From Corallococcus silvisoli (lineage in GTDB: Bacteria; Myxococcota; Myxococcia; Myxococcales; Myxococcaceae), in NCBI RefSeq assembly GCF_009909145.1, contig NZ_JAAAPJ010000003.1, positions 310,001-374,000 on the forward strand: a stretch of DNA of 64,000 nucleotides, in the 5' to 3' direction. The translations under genes and the position numbers were made by a program. The notes below the pieces were generated by a model. It saw only the letters and a list, made by a program, of their open reading frames with translations, was not told the origin of the DNA and did no database searches. Of the stretch, positions 52,271 to 61,160 are shown one piece after another. Every line of letters starts with the position of its first letter. The stretch's first letter is position 1.

Positions 52271-53296
52271 ATGCCGCAAGTCGCACTCGTCGGATACGGA
52301 CGTTTCGGTCGGGCCCTGGGAACGCTGCTCGAGGCAGCGGAGCTGGGCTACCGCGCCATGGACCCGGTGGCCGAACCGCCGGAGCCGCTCCGCGCGCGCT
52401 CGGTGCCGGAGCTGCTGGAGGGCGCGGAGCTGGTGGTGGTGGCGGTGCCGGTGCCTCGGATGCGCGAGGTGCTGCTCACGCTGCGACCGCACCTCACGCC
52501 GCGCCACCTGGTGCTGGACGTGGGCAGCGTCAAGGTGAAGCCCGTGGAGGCGCTGACGGAGGTGCTGGGGGCCCAGGTGCCCTGGGTCGGGACGCATCCC
52601 CTCTTCGGGCCCTTGAGCCTCGCGATGGCGGAGCGGCCCATGCGCGTCGTGCTCTGCCCCAACCCGCTGCATCCGGACGCGGCCCCGCGCGCGCGGCGCT
52701 TCTACGAGGCGCTGGGGTGCGAGGTCATCGAACAGACGCCGGAGGGACACGACCGGGTGATGGCCCGGACGCACGCGCTCACGTTCTTCGTGGCCAAGGG
52801 GATGGTGGACTCCGGCTCCGCGGTGGACGTGCCCTTCGCGCCCGCGAGCTTCAAGGCGCTCTCGCGCACCATCGAGACGGTGCGCATGGACGCGGGGCAC
52901 CTCTTCAACGCCATCCAACAGGAGAACCCCTTCGCGACCGAGGCGCGCGGGCGGTTGCTCGCGGCGCTCCAGGCCATCCACCGCGACCTGGAAGTCCTTC
53001 CCTCCGGAGTCCAGGCGCGGGAGGCGGCGGGGCTCTCAGCCCCTGGGCTGGAGCCGGGCCCCCCGGAGGTCCGCGAGCCGCGCGAGCACATCGACCAGCT
53101 GGACCGGGAGCTGGTGGAGCTGCTCGCCCGCCGCGCGGAGCTGGCCCGTCGCCAGCGCCGCGCCCAGCCTCCCGGTAACGAGCCGGCGCGCAAGGAGGCG
53201 CTGCTCGCCGTGCGCCGCGCTTGGGCCCGGGAGCTGGGCCTGGAGCCCCAGGAGGTGGAGGCCCTCTTCCGCGTCGTGCTTGACGCCCGGGGCTGA
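52271..53296 (+). CDS. tyrA: Prephenate dehydrogenase fused to C-terminal chorismate mutase
   Basis: 341 residues. Residues ~1-250: NAD-binding GYGRFGRALG, DVGSVKVKP, GTHPLFGP (the His of prephenate dehydrogenases) and the helical dimer domain. Residues ~268-341: chorismate mutase type II helices (HIDQLDRELVELLARRAELARRQ, then ELGLEPQEVEALFRVVL). The order is the reverse of E. coli TyrA, where the mutase is N-terminal. It makes 4-hydroxyphenylpyruvate on the way to tyrosine, which is also the likely precursor of the aryl polyene starter. Confidence 0.88.
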   Translation: MPQVALVGYGRFGRALGTLLEAAELGYRAMDPVAEPPEPLRARSVPELLEGAELVVVAVPVPRMREVLLTLRPHLTPRHLVLDVGSVKVKPVEALTEVLGAQVPWVGTHPLFGPLSLAMAERPMRVVLCPNPLHPDAAPRARRFYEALGCEVIEQTPEGHDRVMARTHALTFFVAKGMVDSGSAVDVPFAPASFKALSRTIETVRMDAGHLFNAIQQENPFATEARGRLLAALQAIHRDLEVLPSGVQAREAAGLSAPGLEPGPPEVREPREHIDQLDRELVELLARRAELARRQRRAQPPGNEPARKEALLAVRRAWARELGLEPQEVEALFRVVLDARG

Positions 53297-53305
53297 GGCG
53301 GGACG

Positions 53306-54643
53306 TCAGATGGCGTCGTCCAGCCAGTCGAACATCCGGTGGTTGGCGACGGCCTGCGCCCCTTCCTGGCAGTGCAGCAGGCCCGTGTCCTCCGCGGTGA
53401 AGAGCAGGTAGTCCTTGGGGCAGCTCAGCGAGTCGAAGAGCAGCCGGGCCTGTCCCTGGGAGAACGCCTCCGCGGTGCCGTCCATCACCAGCGTCCGGCA
53501 GTGGATGCGGTGGACGACGGGCTCGTTGTTGAACTCGCGCAGCTTGAAGAGCAGGTCCGAAGGCGAGCTCGCGCCGTGCTTGCACATCGAGTCCTTCATG
53601 TACCAGCGATACAGGAACACCTGCGACATCAGCTGGGCCATGGCCGCGTCGAAGGCCCGGGGGTCGCTCTCCAGCAGCGGCATCACGTCCGGGAAGTAGG
53701 TGTTGAACTGCTCGAAGGAGGACTGGCCCCAGTTCAGGACGCCGGGATTGGGGATGAGGATCTTGATGCGCCGCTCGAACGCCGCGGCGCGGGGCACCAG
53801 CGCGCCCCCCATGCTCCATCCCAGGAGCGCGATGCGCCGCGAGTCCACTCCCGCGATGCACACGGCGAAGTCCACCACCGGCCGGATGACGTTCTCCCAG
53901 TCTGGACGGAAGGGCAGCCCCTGCTCGCGGATGGCCATGCCCTGCCCGGGCGCGTGCACGAGGAGGCAGTGGTAGCCCCGCGCGAGGGCCGCGTCCACGA
54001 CGTACTTGGACTCCTCCGGCCACGCGTCGCGCCCCTGCTGGAAGATGAGCAGCGGCGCGAGGGTCCGGGCGCTCGGCGAGCGGAAGAAGTAGCCGGGCAG
54101 CGTCGTCCGCTCATAGGGGATGCGCACCGGCGTCCCTGGGATCCGGAGCAGCGTCAGGGCCTTGTTGTACGCATCCACCGCCTTGCGCCCGGTGGCCACC
54201 ACGCTCGGGTGGGTGGGCTCGGGGTGGTGGATGAGGGCGGCGCGGTAGTAGTTGGCGGCGCGCAGATAGGCATTGCCGGCGCTGAGGGTGTGACGCTTGG
54301 CCAGGCTCGCGTCGCCCATGGTGCGGATGCGGTCGGCGGTGTGGACCCACTCGTTGGGCCAGCTCCAGTCATCCCCCGGGACGACGCGCCGCGCGGTGTC
54401 CAGCACCTCGCTGATGTCCGCCTGGGCGCTGTAGGTCGCGGCCAGGAAGTGGAGGAGCTGGCTCTCCATGATGGGGTCCTCCATCAATCCCAGCTCATAC
54501 CAGGGCGTGGGCGCCGCAGCGGAGGCGGAGGCCCCGGACGGGGGCTGGGCCGCGAGGGAAGGAGCGCCCCGGAGGAGCGCGAGCCCCCCGGTGAGCCCAA
54601 GGCTGGCTTGGATGAGGGAGCGACGGTCCAATGAGATGCCCAT
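53306..54643 (-). CDS. Tat-exported alpha/beta hydrolase (FrsA/DHPON-hydrolase like)
   Basis: 445 residues. Twin-arginine leader DRRSLIQASLGLTGGLALL. A helical N-terminal half (~50-165) precedes the alpha/beta hydrolase core, with GWSMGG holding nucleophile Ser277, VMDGTAEAF for the acid region and DTGLLHCQEGA containing the His. The domain order matches the 2,6-dihydropseudooxynicotine hydrolase / FrsA group (long helical cap before the core). Substrate unknown. GGAGG is 9 bases upstream of ATG 54643. Tail-to-tail with tyrA, 9 bases apart. Confidence 0.85.
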   Translation of the reverse strand: MGISLDRRSLIQASLGLTGGLALLRGAPSLAAQPPSGASASAAAPTPWYELGLMEDPIMESQLLHFLAATYSAQADISEVLDTARRVVPGDDWSWPNEWVHTADRIRTMGDASLAKRHTLSAGNAYLRAANYYRAALIHHPEPTHPSVVATGRKAVDAYNKALTLLRIPGTPVRIPYERTTLPGYFFRSPSARTLAPLLIFQQGRDAWPEESKYVVDAALARGYHCLLVHAPGQGMAIREQGLPFRPDWENVIRPVVDFAVCIAGVDSRRIALLGWSMGGALVPRAAAFERRIKILIPNPGVLNWGQSSFEQFNTYFPDVMPLLESDPRAFDAAMAQLMSQVFLYRWYMKDSMCKHGASSPSDLLFKLREFNNEPVVHRIHCRTLVMDGTAEAFSQGQARLLFDSLSCPKDYLLFTAEDTGLLHCQEGAQAVANHRMFDWLDDAI

Positions 54644-54719
54644 GGTCTGTGACCTCCAGCGAAACAAGTGGCTGGAGGATCGAACACCGGGCGTCTCCGC
54701 ATCTGTCACTCGCCGCGCG

Positions 54720-55496
54720 TCACCGCGTGGCCAGGAGGGCGAAGACGCGGTGGGGGACGGCGAGGGGCGCTCGCGGGAAGCGGTCCGCCAGGAGCTTCGC
54801 GTGCGCGACATCGAAGCGGGCGGCCTCGTCGCTGGAGAGCACCGGGCCCACCTTGGCGCTGGCGCGCACCCGCCCCATCCACGCCTCATGCGAGTAGTGA
54901 ACGACCGTGTCGAAGGTGAAGGACTCCAGGCCGGTGAAGCCCGCGGTGGCCACGTCGATGAACCAGCGCGGGTAGACGCCCGCATCGTTCCCGAAGCTGA
55001 CGTACGGCGCGACCTGTGAGGGATTGAACGTGTCGATGAGCGTGTGAACCACCTCCACGACGTTGCCCGGCAATGGCAGCCAGTCGAAGTGCGCGATGAC
55101 CAGTCGCCCGCCGGGTGCCAGCACGCGGAGGGCCTCGCGGGCCGCGGCGGCCCGGTCGAACCAATGCCAGCACGTCCCAGCGGTCACGAGCCCGAAGGCG
55201 CTGGAGGGCAACCCCGTCTCCTCCGCGGGCGCCACCCGGAAGTCGATGGACAGCCCCTCCTCGGTGGCGAGCCGCCGGGCGGACTCCAGCATGGGCGCGG
55301 AGACATCGAGCGCGGTGACATGGCCCCCGCGCTTCGCCAGGCCCCGGGCGAGCGTGCCCGTGCCCGCGCCCAGGTCGAGGACCTGCTGGCCGGAATGGAA
55401 GACGCCCTCGCGAAGCAGCCGCTCGAAGAAGGCGTCCGGGAAGCCCGCGCGGTGCCGGGCGTAGTCCTCCGACGTGCGTCCAAAGTCCACGTGCAT
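54720..55496 (-). CDS. Class I SAM-dependent methyltransferase (Methyltransf_11 type)
   Basis: 258 residues. SAM motif I VLDLGAGTGTLARGLA, ALDVSAPMLESARR, PAEETGLPSSAFGLVTAG and LRVLAPGGRLVI. The opening FGRTSEDYARHRAGFPDAFF is that of the small-molecule methyltransferase group near UbiE/TAM-like proteins. Substrate unknown. Divergent from the citrate synthase-like gene, ~100 bases apart. Confidence 0.9.
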   Translation of the reverse strand: MHVDFGRTSEDYARHRAGFPDAFFERLLREGVFHSGQQVLDLGAGTGTLARGLAKRGGHVTALDVSAPMLESARRLATEEGLSIDFRVAPAEETGLPSSAFGLVTAGTCWHWFDRAAAAREALRVLAPGGRLVIAHFDWLPLPGNVVEVVHTLIDTFNPSQVAPYVSFGNDAGVYPRWFIDVATAGFTGLESFTFDTVVHYSHEAWMGRVRASAKVGPVLSSDEAARFDVAHAKLLADRFPRAPLAVPHRVFALLATR

Positions 55497-55597
55497 GGAA
55501 TGTCCTCCGTGTTCGACCCTCCCCGCCCTGGAGCAAAGACACGTCGACAGCGGATCCGGCCTGCGTCGACACTCCGCAGCCAGGAGGTGGGTGGAGC

Positions 55598-56914
55598 ATG
55601 GATAGACGCCGGGGTGGACGCTCTCAATCTCGATTCGACCATCGACCTGAGCGGGAAGAAGCCCTGGTCTCGGCGAGCGAGGCTGCGGCGCTGCTCGGGG
55701 TGAAGCGCACGACGCTGTACACGTACGTCAGCCGCGGCTGGGTGAGGTGCGTGCCGGTGCGGGGGACGAAGGAGAATCGCTACGCGCGCGCGGACCTGGA
55801 GCGGCTGAAGGCACGCCATGACGCCAGGGCGGGACACGCGGCGGTGGCGGCGGGGGCGCTGCGGTGGGGAGAGCCGGTCATCGACTCCGCCGTGTCGCGC
55901 GTGGAGGCGCGGGGGCTGGCGTACCGGGGACGCCAGCCCGCGGTGGCGCTGGCCACCGAGGGCCGGTCCTTCGAGGACGTGGCGGAGCTGCTGTGGTCGG
56001 GCGTTTTGCCGGAGCCCCGGGGAACGGCGTGGCGCGCGCCGCGCATGCCCTTCGCCCCCTCCGCGCTGGCGGCGCTGCTGCCCCGAGGGACACCACCTGC
56101 GGAGGTGCTGTCGACGCTGGTGTCGCTCCTGGGCGCACGGGATGCGCTGCGCGTCGCGGCGCCGCGTGAACAAGAGCTGGCGCGGGCCCGGGGGCTGCTG
56201 CGGCACCTGGCGGCGTGGGTGTGCGTGGCGCGAGCCCCCGGACGGGTGACGCGCGCGCTCCAGGAGAAGACGGTGGCGGACTCCCTGGCACGCGCGTGGG
56301 CCGCCAGGTCGCCCCGCGCGCCCGCGTTGCTGAACCAGGCGCTGGTGCTCTGCGCGGACCACGAGCTGAACGTGTCGACGTTCGCGGCGAGGGTGACGGC
56401 CTCCTCTGGCGCGGACCTGTACGCGTGCATTGGCGCCGCGATGGCGGCGCTCTCAGGACCGAAGCACGGCGGCGCGTGTGACCGCGTGGAGGCGCTCCTC
56501 GCGGAGGTCCAAAGGCCCGCGCGGGCGAAGGAGGTGGTCGCCGAGTATCTGCGCCAGGGCGGGTCCGTGCCGGGCTTCGGACACCGGCTGTATCCCGGAG
56601 GGGATCCACGCACGCCCCCGCTCATCCAGGCCGCGCGGGAAGTCCGCCCGGAGGCGCCGGGGGTGCGCGTGGCGCACGCGGTGGTGGAGGTGATGCGCGA
56701 GGCGGGACATCCAGCGCCTTCGATGGAGGTCGGGCTGGTGATGCTCGCGGAGGCGTTGGGCTTGCCGAAGGGCGCCGCGTCCACGGTGTTCGCGGTGGGG
56801 CGCTCGGCGGGCTGGGTGGCGCACGTGCTGGAGCAGCGAGAGCAGGGCCATCTGCTGCGTCCCAGGGCCCGCTACGTCGGCCCCCCTGCTTCGGACGCTG
56901 CGACAGCGGATTGA
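55598..56914 (+). CDS. Citrate synthase family protein with N-terminal helix-turn-helix domain
   Basis: 438 residues. Residues ~22-75 are a MerR/excisionase-like DNA-binding domain: VSASEAAALLGVKRTTLYTYVSRGWV, then ENRYARADLERL. Residues ~85-425 are citrate synthase: CADHELNVSTF (first catalytic His), GPKHGGA (second His), GFGHRLYPGGDPR (catalytic Asp). All three catalytic residues are present, so it may be an active citrate or 2-methylcitrate synthase that also binds DNA. GGAGC and AGGTGG precede the ATG. Confidence 0.87.
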   Translation: MDRRRGGRSQSRFDHRPEREEALVSASEAAALLGVKRTTLYTYVSRGWVRCVPVRGTKENRYARADLERLKARHDARAGHAAVAAGALRWGEPVIDSAVSRVEARGLAYRGRQPAVALATEGRSFEDVAELLWSGVLPEPRGTAWRAPRMPFAPSALAALLPRGTPPAEVLSTLVSLLGARDALRVAAPREQELARARGLLRHLAAWVCVARAPGRVTRALQEKTVADSLARAWAARSPRAPALLNQALVLCADHELNVSTFAARVTASSGADLYACIGAAMAALSGPKHGGACDRVEALLAEVQRPARAKEVVAEYLRQGGSVPGFGHRLYPGGDPRTPPLIQAAREVRPEAPGVRVAHAVVEVMREAGHPAPSMEVGLVMLAEALGLPKGAASTVFAVGRSAGWVAHVLEQREQGHLLRPRARYVGPPASDAATAD

Positions 56915-56993
56915 ATTCGCGGCTGGGGGATTCAGGGTGGACGTGACGCTGTTGGTGGACCCCATGCGCCTCGTCAACCTTAGGAGCCAACGA

Positions 56994-57575
56994 ATGAAGA
57001 AGACCGCCCTGCTGACCTGCCTGCTCGGACTGCTGGGAGCCGCCCTGCCGGCCAGCGCGGCCGAACTCAAGGATGTGTTCGGCAAGGAAGTCCCCATCGG
57101 GCAGGGCCGCCCGACCCTCGTGCTGTACGCCAACAAGGGCACCCGGGACGAGCTGCGCCAGCGCGCCTACCAGTTCATCTATGACGTGCGCGCCCAGCGC
57201 CCCATCGTCGTCGTCCACGTGGACCTGCGCGACGTTCCGGGCCTCTTCAAGGGCATGGCTCGCGGGGAGATCCGCAAGGGCCACGACGAATCGCTCAACG
57301 CCATGAAGGACCTGTTCCGTGAGAAGGGCGAGGCCCCGCCTCCGGAGCTGGACTCGTCCCTCTACATGGTGGCGGACTCCAAGGGGGAACCCCACGAGTC
57401 CATGGGACTCAAGAAGGGGTTCGACCGCGTCTTCGCCCAGGTGCTCGACAACTCCGGGCAGGAGGTCGCACGGGGCCCCTTGTCGGACGGCACCCGGAGG
57501 TTCAGCCAGGCCCTGACGGCGCCCACCGCCACCGGGGTCGCGTCCCGACTCCCCGTCGCGTCGCGGGTCCGCTGA
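56994..57575 (+). CDS. Periplasmic thioredoxin-fold-like protein without CxxC
   Basis: 193 residues with a Sec signal peptide (MKKTALLTCLLGLLGAALPASA). The mature part starts ELKDVFGKEVPIGQGRPTLVLYANKGT, the beginning of a thioredoxin-like domain (YtfJ/AhpC-like), but there is no cysteine pair, so it is not a standard redox enzyme. TAGGAG precedes the ATG. Function unknown. Confidence 0.75.
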   Translation: MKKTALLTCLLGLLGAALPASAAELKDVFGKEVPIGQGRPTLVLYANKGTRDELRQRAYQFIYDVRAQRPIVVVHVDLRDVPGLFKGMARGEIRKGHDESLNAMKDLFREKGEAPPPELDSSLYMVADSKGEPHESMGLKKGFDRVFAQVLDNSGQEVARGPLSDGTRRFSQALTAPTATGVASRLPVASRVR

Positions 57576-57741
57576 CGTCACGGGACGTGCAGCCTCGCGG
57601 TGATGGCATTCGCCGTGCGGGGTCGAAGCGATGACGCCCCCTGCCCATGAACCGCCTGGCGTCACCGGGCTCCAAGGCGCGAGGGTGAAAGGCCTCAGGC
57701 TATCCTGACGCCTCCTCGCTCCCACCTGGAGTCCCAGCCCC

Positions 57742-58293
57742 ATGCACACCGAATCCCCGCGTGCTTCCCGCATCTCGAAGGCCGCGACGCTCCTCCGCGC
57801 TCCGGTGCTGCTTGCCGTGGGCATGATGACGATGGGCAGCGGCATGGGAAATCCGGGCTGTGGCAGCGGAAGCAGCGGTGAACCCGCGCCCTCGGTCTGT
57901 GAGAGCGGCTGCGCGATTGAAGGCAGCTACACGCTCCAGTTCGCGGACACCTCGCCCCCTGGTGGGGGCTGCGAGGCATTGGGCTTGAAGCTGCCCACGG
58001 GGCCGCTCGTGCTGACGTACGCGGACACGCGGGTCGGAACGACGCTGGGCGGCGCCGACCTGTCGGGCTTCTATTACGGCGAGCCCGGACTGGAGCTCCA
58101 CCTCTCCGGAACCCAGGAGCTCACCGCGACGACCTGGTCCTCCACCAGCATCCAGGCCACCGTGCTGGCACCCGCGCCCCAGACGGCCACCGCCCCCTCC
58201 ACGCTCCAGGGCACCTACGAGCTCCAGACCGCCACCACCGAGGCGAGCAGTCCGGGCTGCTTCATCCGCCGAAATTTCACGGCGACACGGTAG
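57742..58293 (+). CDS. Hypothetical exported protein, probable lipoprotein
   Basis: 183 residues. A basic N-terminus and hydrophobic stretch (AATLLRAPVLLAVGMMTM) end near NPGC, a possible weak lipobox. The mature part has further cysteines (CESGC, GGGCEALGLK, SPGCFIRR) and a beta-rich look (GSYTLQFADT, GTYELQTATT). No family recognised. Followed at once by the hairpin at 58303-58328. Confidence 0.65.
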   Translation: MHTESPRASRISKAATLLRAPVLLAVGMMTMGSGMGNPGCGSGSSGEPAPSVCESGCAIEGSYTLQFADTSPPGGGCEALGLKLPTGPLVLTYADTRVGTTLGGADLSGFYYGEPGLELHLSGTQELTATTWSSTSIQATVLAPAPQTATAPSTLQGTYELQTATTEASSPGCFIRRNFTATR

Positions 58294-58302
58294 CGATTCT
58301 TC

Positions 58303-58328
58303 CGGTGTTGGACGCGGGTCCAACACCG
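58303..58328. terminator. Perfect 11-base-pair hairpin, probable terminator
   Basis: CGGTGTTGGAC (58303-58313) and GTCCAACACCG (58318-58328) flank a 4-base loop. It lies 9 bases after the stop of the exported-protein gene. No T-run follows. The octamer CGGTAGCG flanks it on both sides (58288-58295, 58333-58340). Confidence 0.5.
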
Positions 58329-58348
58329 TGTGCGGTAGCGTCGCGGCC

Positions 58349-61066
58349 ATGCGAACCCACCCCTTGGCCGCCCTGCTGCTCCTGCTGCTGAGTCCCCCCG
58401 TCTGGGCCACGGTGCCCGCTGGCTTCACGGAGACGAACTACTCATCCAGCAGCCTGACGCCGGCCACCGGCATGGCGTGGGCGCCGGATGGTTCGGGGCG
58501 CCTGTTCGTCACGCTCAAGAACGGCGTGGTGCGCACCGTGGCCATGAAGGATGGCGCCCTGGAGACACAGCCGGGCAACACCACGCTGGTGACCCGGCTG
58601 TTCGCGACGGAGCCGGCCGTCCACACCAACAGCGAGTGTGGCCTCATCGGCATCGCGTTCGACCCGAACTACGTGGTCAACCGCTACGTCTACTTCTTCG
58701 TCACCGTCTCCGCGACCGAGCAGCGCATCGTCCGGTACACGGACGCCAACGGCACGGGCACGGCGCGCACGGAGGTCGTCACCCAGCTGCCCACCGCGGG
58801 CAACAACCACGACGGCGGCGGGATCGGCTTCGGGGCGGACGGAAAGCTCTACTGGTCCATTGGCGACCTGGGCAACGGCACGGGCGTGAACGCCGACCTG
58901 ACGTCGCTGGCGGCCAAGGTGAGCCGCGCCAACCTGGACGGCACGCCTGTCAATGACAACCCCTTCAACGACGGCGTGGGCCCCAACAACGAGTACATCT
59001 GGGCGCGCGGCTTCCGCAATCCGTTCACCTTCACGTTCCATCCCCGCACCGGCAGGCTGTGGGTCAACAGCGTGGGCACGGGCTACGAGCAGGTCTTCGC
59101 CGTGAACAGGGGCGAACACGCGGGCTACAACGCCTACGAGAACAACCAGCCCGCCAACTTCATCACGCCCCTCATCAAGTACCGCACCAACGGCGTGGAC
59201 ACGCGCAACCTCACCGCCACGGGCGCGGTGCGCAGCGGCGGCGTCACCACCTTCACCACCACGGGGGCGCACGGCTTCCGCAAGGGTGAGCGGATCAACA
59301 TCAGCGGCGTGGGGGAGCCCAGCTTCAACGGCGGCCTCTACGTCGCCAGCGCCGCGGTCGCGCCCACCACCACCACCTTCACCGTGGCCCAGCCGGGCCT
59401 GCCGGACGCGAGCAGCGGCGGAGGCACCGCGACGACCCAGGCGCTGGGGGGCTCCATCACCGGCGGCACCTTCTACGACGCCACCCTCTTCCCACCGGAG
59501 TACCGCGGCAACTACTTCTTCGGTGACTACAACTCCGGGCAGGTGACGCGCGCCACGCTGGCGGCGGATGACTCGGTGGCGACGGTGGATGCGTGGGGGA
59601 CGGCCTTCTCCGCGAACGTGGACATGGCGGTGGGGCCGGACGGAGCGCTCTATTCGCTCGGGTACACCAACGGCGTCATCCGCCGGGTGACTCCCACGGC
59701 GAGCGGGCAGAAGCTGGTCGTGTCCGGGCTCCACCTGCGGGTGATGGAGGGAGGCCGCGCGGCCTTCTTCGTGCGGCTGGCCCAGGCGCCCACCGGCCCC
59801 GTGACGGTGCGGGTGGCTCGCGCGATGGGCGGCTCCGAGGACCTGAGCGTCGCCAGCGGCGCCACCCTCACCTTCTCTCAGTCGAGCTGGAGCGTGCCCC
59901 AGGTCGTCACGATCGAGGCGGCGGAGGACGCGGACGCCGAAGCGGACGTCGCCACCTTCACGGTGTCGGCGGACGGGCTGGCGGATGAGGCCGTGGAGGT
60001 CACCACCATCGACAACAACGCCCCCCGGCTGGTGCTGTCCACCACCCGCGTCTCCGTGCCCGAGGGCGGCACCGCGACCTTCGACGTGTCCCTGTCCCAG
60101 CGGCCCAGCTCCAACGTCACCGTCACCGTGGCGCGCACCCAGGGCGACGAGGACATCACCGTGGAGTCCGGCGCCACGCTCAGCTTCACGACGTCCAACT
60201 GGAGCACGCCGAAGACCGTCACGCTGCGCGCCGCGCAGGACGCGGACAACGTGGACGGCGTCGCCATCCTCACCCTCGCCATCCCCGGGCTGGACGCGCG
60301 CTCCGTGGAGGCCACGGAGGTGGACGACGACCCGCTCGCGCCTGTCATCTCCTCCACGCCCGTCACCACCGCCGTCGCGGGCGCCCCCTATCGCTACGAC
60401 GTGGAGGCGGTGGGCCGGCCGGCGCCCACCTACTCGCTGACGGGCACCGTGCCGCGGGGGATGGGCATCGACGCGGCCACCGGGCTCATCACCTGGACCC
60501 CCACCGCGGCGGGCACCGTGGACGTGCGCGTGCGGGTGACCAACGGCGTGAATCCAGACGCGGAGCAGACCTTCACCCTCACCACGAAGGCGGACGAAGC
60601 GCCGCAGGCGATCCTCACGCGGCCCACCTCGGGCGAGCGCGTGTCGGGCAGCACGGCGGAGTTCTTCGGCGACTGCGTGGACGACGTGGGCTGCACGCGC
60701 GCCGAGTTCTACGTGGACGGCACGCTGGAATACACGGACATCCGGTCGGACAACCACTTCCACTTCGGCGGAGAGCACGGCCGCTGGGACACCACCGGCC
60801 TCTCGCCGGGCCCGCACGCCCTGCGGTTCGTCGTGGTGGACACGGCCGGAGTCCCTTCTGAAGCGCGGGTGACGGTGTGCGTTGGCGACGGCAGCTGCGA
60901 ACCGGCTCAGCCGGACGGCGGCAGTGACGGCGGCACCGACGGCGGCACGACCCCGCCTCCGCCCGACGACTCTGGCTGCGGCTGCGGCGCGGCCCCGGTG
61001 GCACCGCTCGCATGGCTGGCGCTCGTGGCGCTGGCGGCCCGGCGACGTCGTCCGCGCGCGGGTTGA
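58349..61066 (+). CDS. Secreted PQQ-type sugar dehydrogenase-like beta-propeller with Calx-beta/Ig-like domains and MYXO-CTERM anchor
   Basis: 905 residues. Sec signal (MRTHPLAALLLLLLSPPVWA). Residues ~22-450: six-bladed GSDH propeller (GLIGIAFDPNY, NNHDGGGIGFGADGKLYWSIGD, WARGFRNPFTFTFHP), with a ~70-residue insert near ARTGAVRSGG to GGTATTQ. Residues ~456-650: two Calx-beta-like repeats (SVPEGGTATFDVSLSQ). Residues ~664-740: a putative Ig (He_PIG) domain; ~750-850: another Ig-like. The tail after residue ~876 is GCGCGA, a hydrophobic helix and RRRR: the MYXO-CTERM signal for myxosortase processing and surface display. The hairpin at 58303-58328 lies just upstream. Confidence 0.9.
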   Translation: MRTHPLAALLLLLLSPPVWATVPAGFTETNYSSSSLTPATGMAWAPDGSGRLFVTLKNGVVRTVAMKDGALETQPGNTTLVTRLFATEPAVHTNSECGLIGIAFDPNYVVNRYVYFFVTVSATEQRIVRYTDANGTGTARTEVVTQLPTAGNNHDGGGIGFGADGKLYWSIGDLGNGTGVNADLTSLAAKVSRANLDGTPVNDNPFNDGVGPNNEYIWARGFRNPFTFTFHPRTGRLWVNSVGTGYEQVFAVNRGEHAGYNAYENNQPANFITPLIKYRTNGVDTRNLTATGAVRSGGVTTFTTTGAHGFRKGERINISGVGEPSFNGGLYVASAAVAPTTTTFTVAQPGLPDASSGGGTATTQALGGSITGGTFYDATLFPPEYRGNYFFGDYNSGQVTRATLAADDSVATVDAWGTAFSANVDMAVGPDGALYSLGYTNGVIRRVTPTASGQKLVVSGLHLRVMEGGRAAFFVRLAQAPTGPVTVRVARAMGGSEDLSVASGATLTFSQSSWSVPQVVTIEAAEDADAEADVATFTVSADGLADEAVEVTTIDNNAPRLVLSTTRVSVPEGGTATFDVSLSQRPSSNVTVTVARTQGDEDITVESGATLSFTTSNWSTPKTVTLRAAQDADNVDGVAILTLAIPGLDARSVEATEVDDDPLAPVISSTPVTTAVAGAPYRYDVEAVGRPAPTYSLTGTVPRGMGIDAATGLITWTPTAAGTVDVRVRVTNGVNPDAEQTFTLTTKADEAPQAILTRPTSGERVSGSTAEFFGDCVDDVGCTRAEFYVDGTLEYTDIRSDNHFHFGGEHGRWDTTGLSPGPHALRFVVVDTAGVPSEARVTVCVGDGSCEPAQPDGGSDGGTDGGTTPPPPDDSGCGCGAAPVAPLAWLALVALAARRRRPRAG

Positions 61067-61160
61067 TTCGCGGCCGTGAAATGAACCGGGAGTGCCTCCG
61101 TCGCTGGACGCCCTCCCGGATGTCACAATCCCTCGCGCCGTTCGAGCCTCGGCGGCCGGC

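Noticed and set aside
58442..61126. Long minus-strand open frame opposite the MYXO-CTERM protein
   Set aside because: Shadow frame rich in His/Arg/Gly; the plus strand has a signal peptide, domains and sorting tail.
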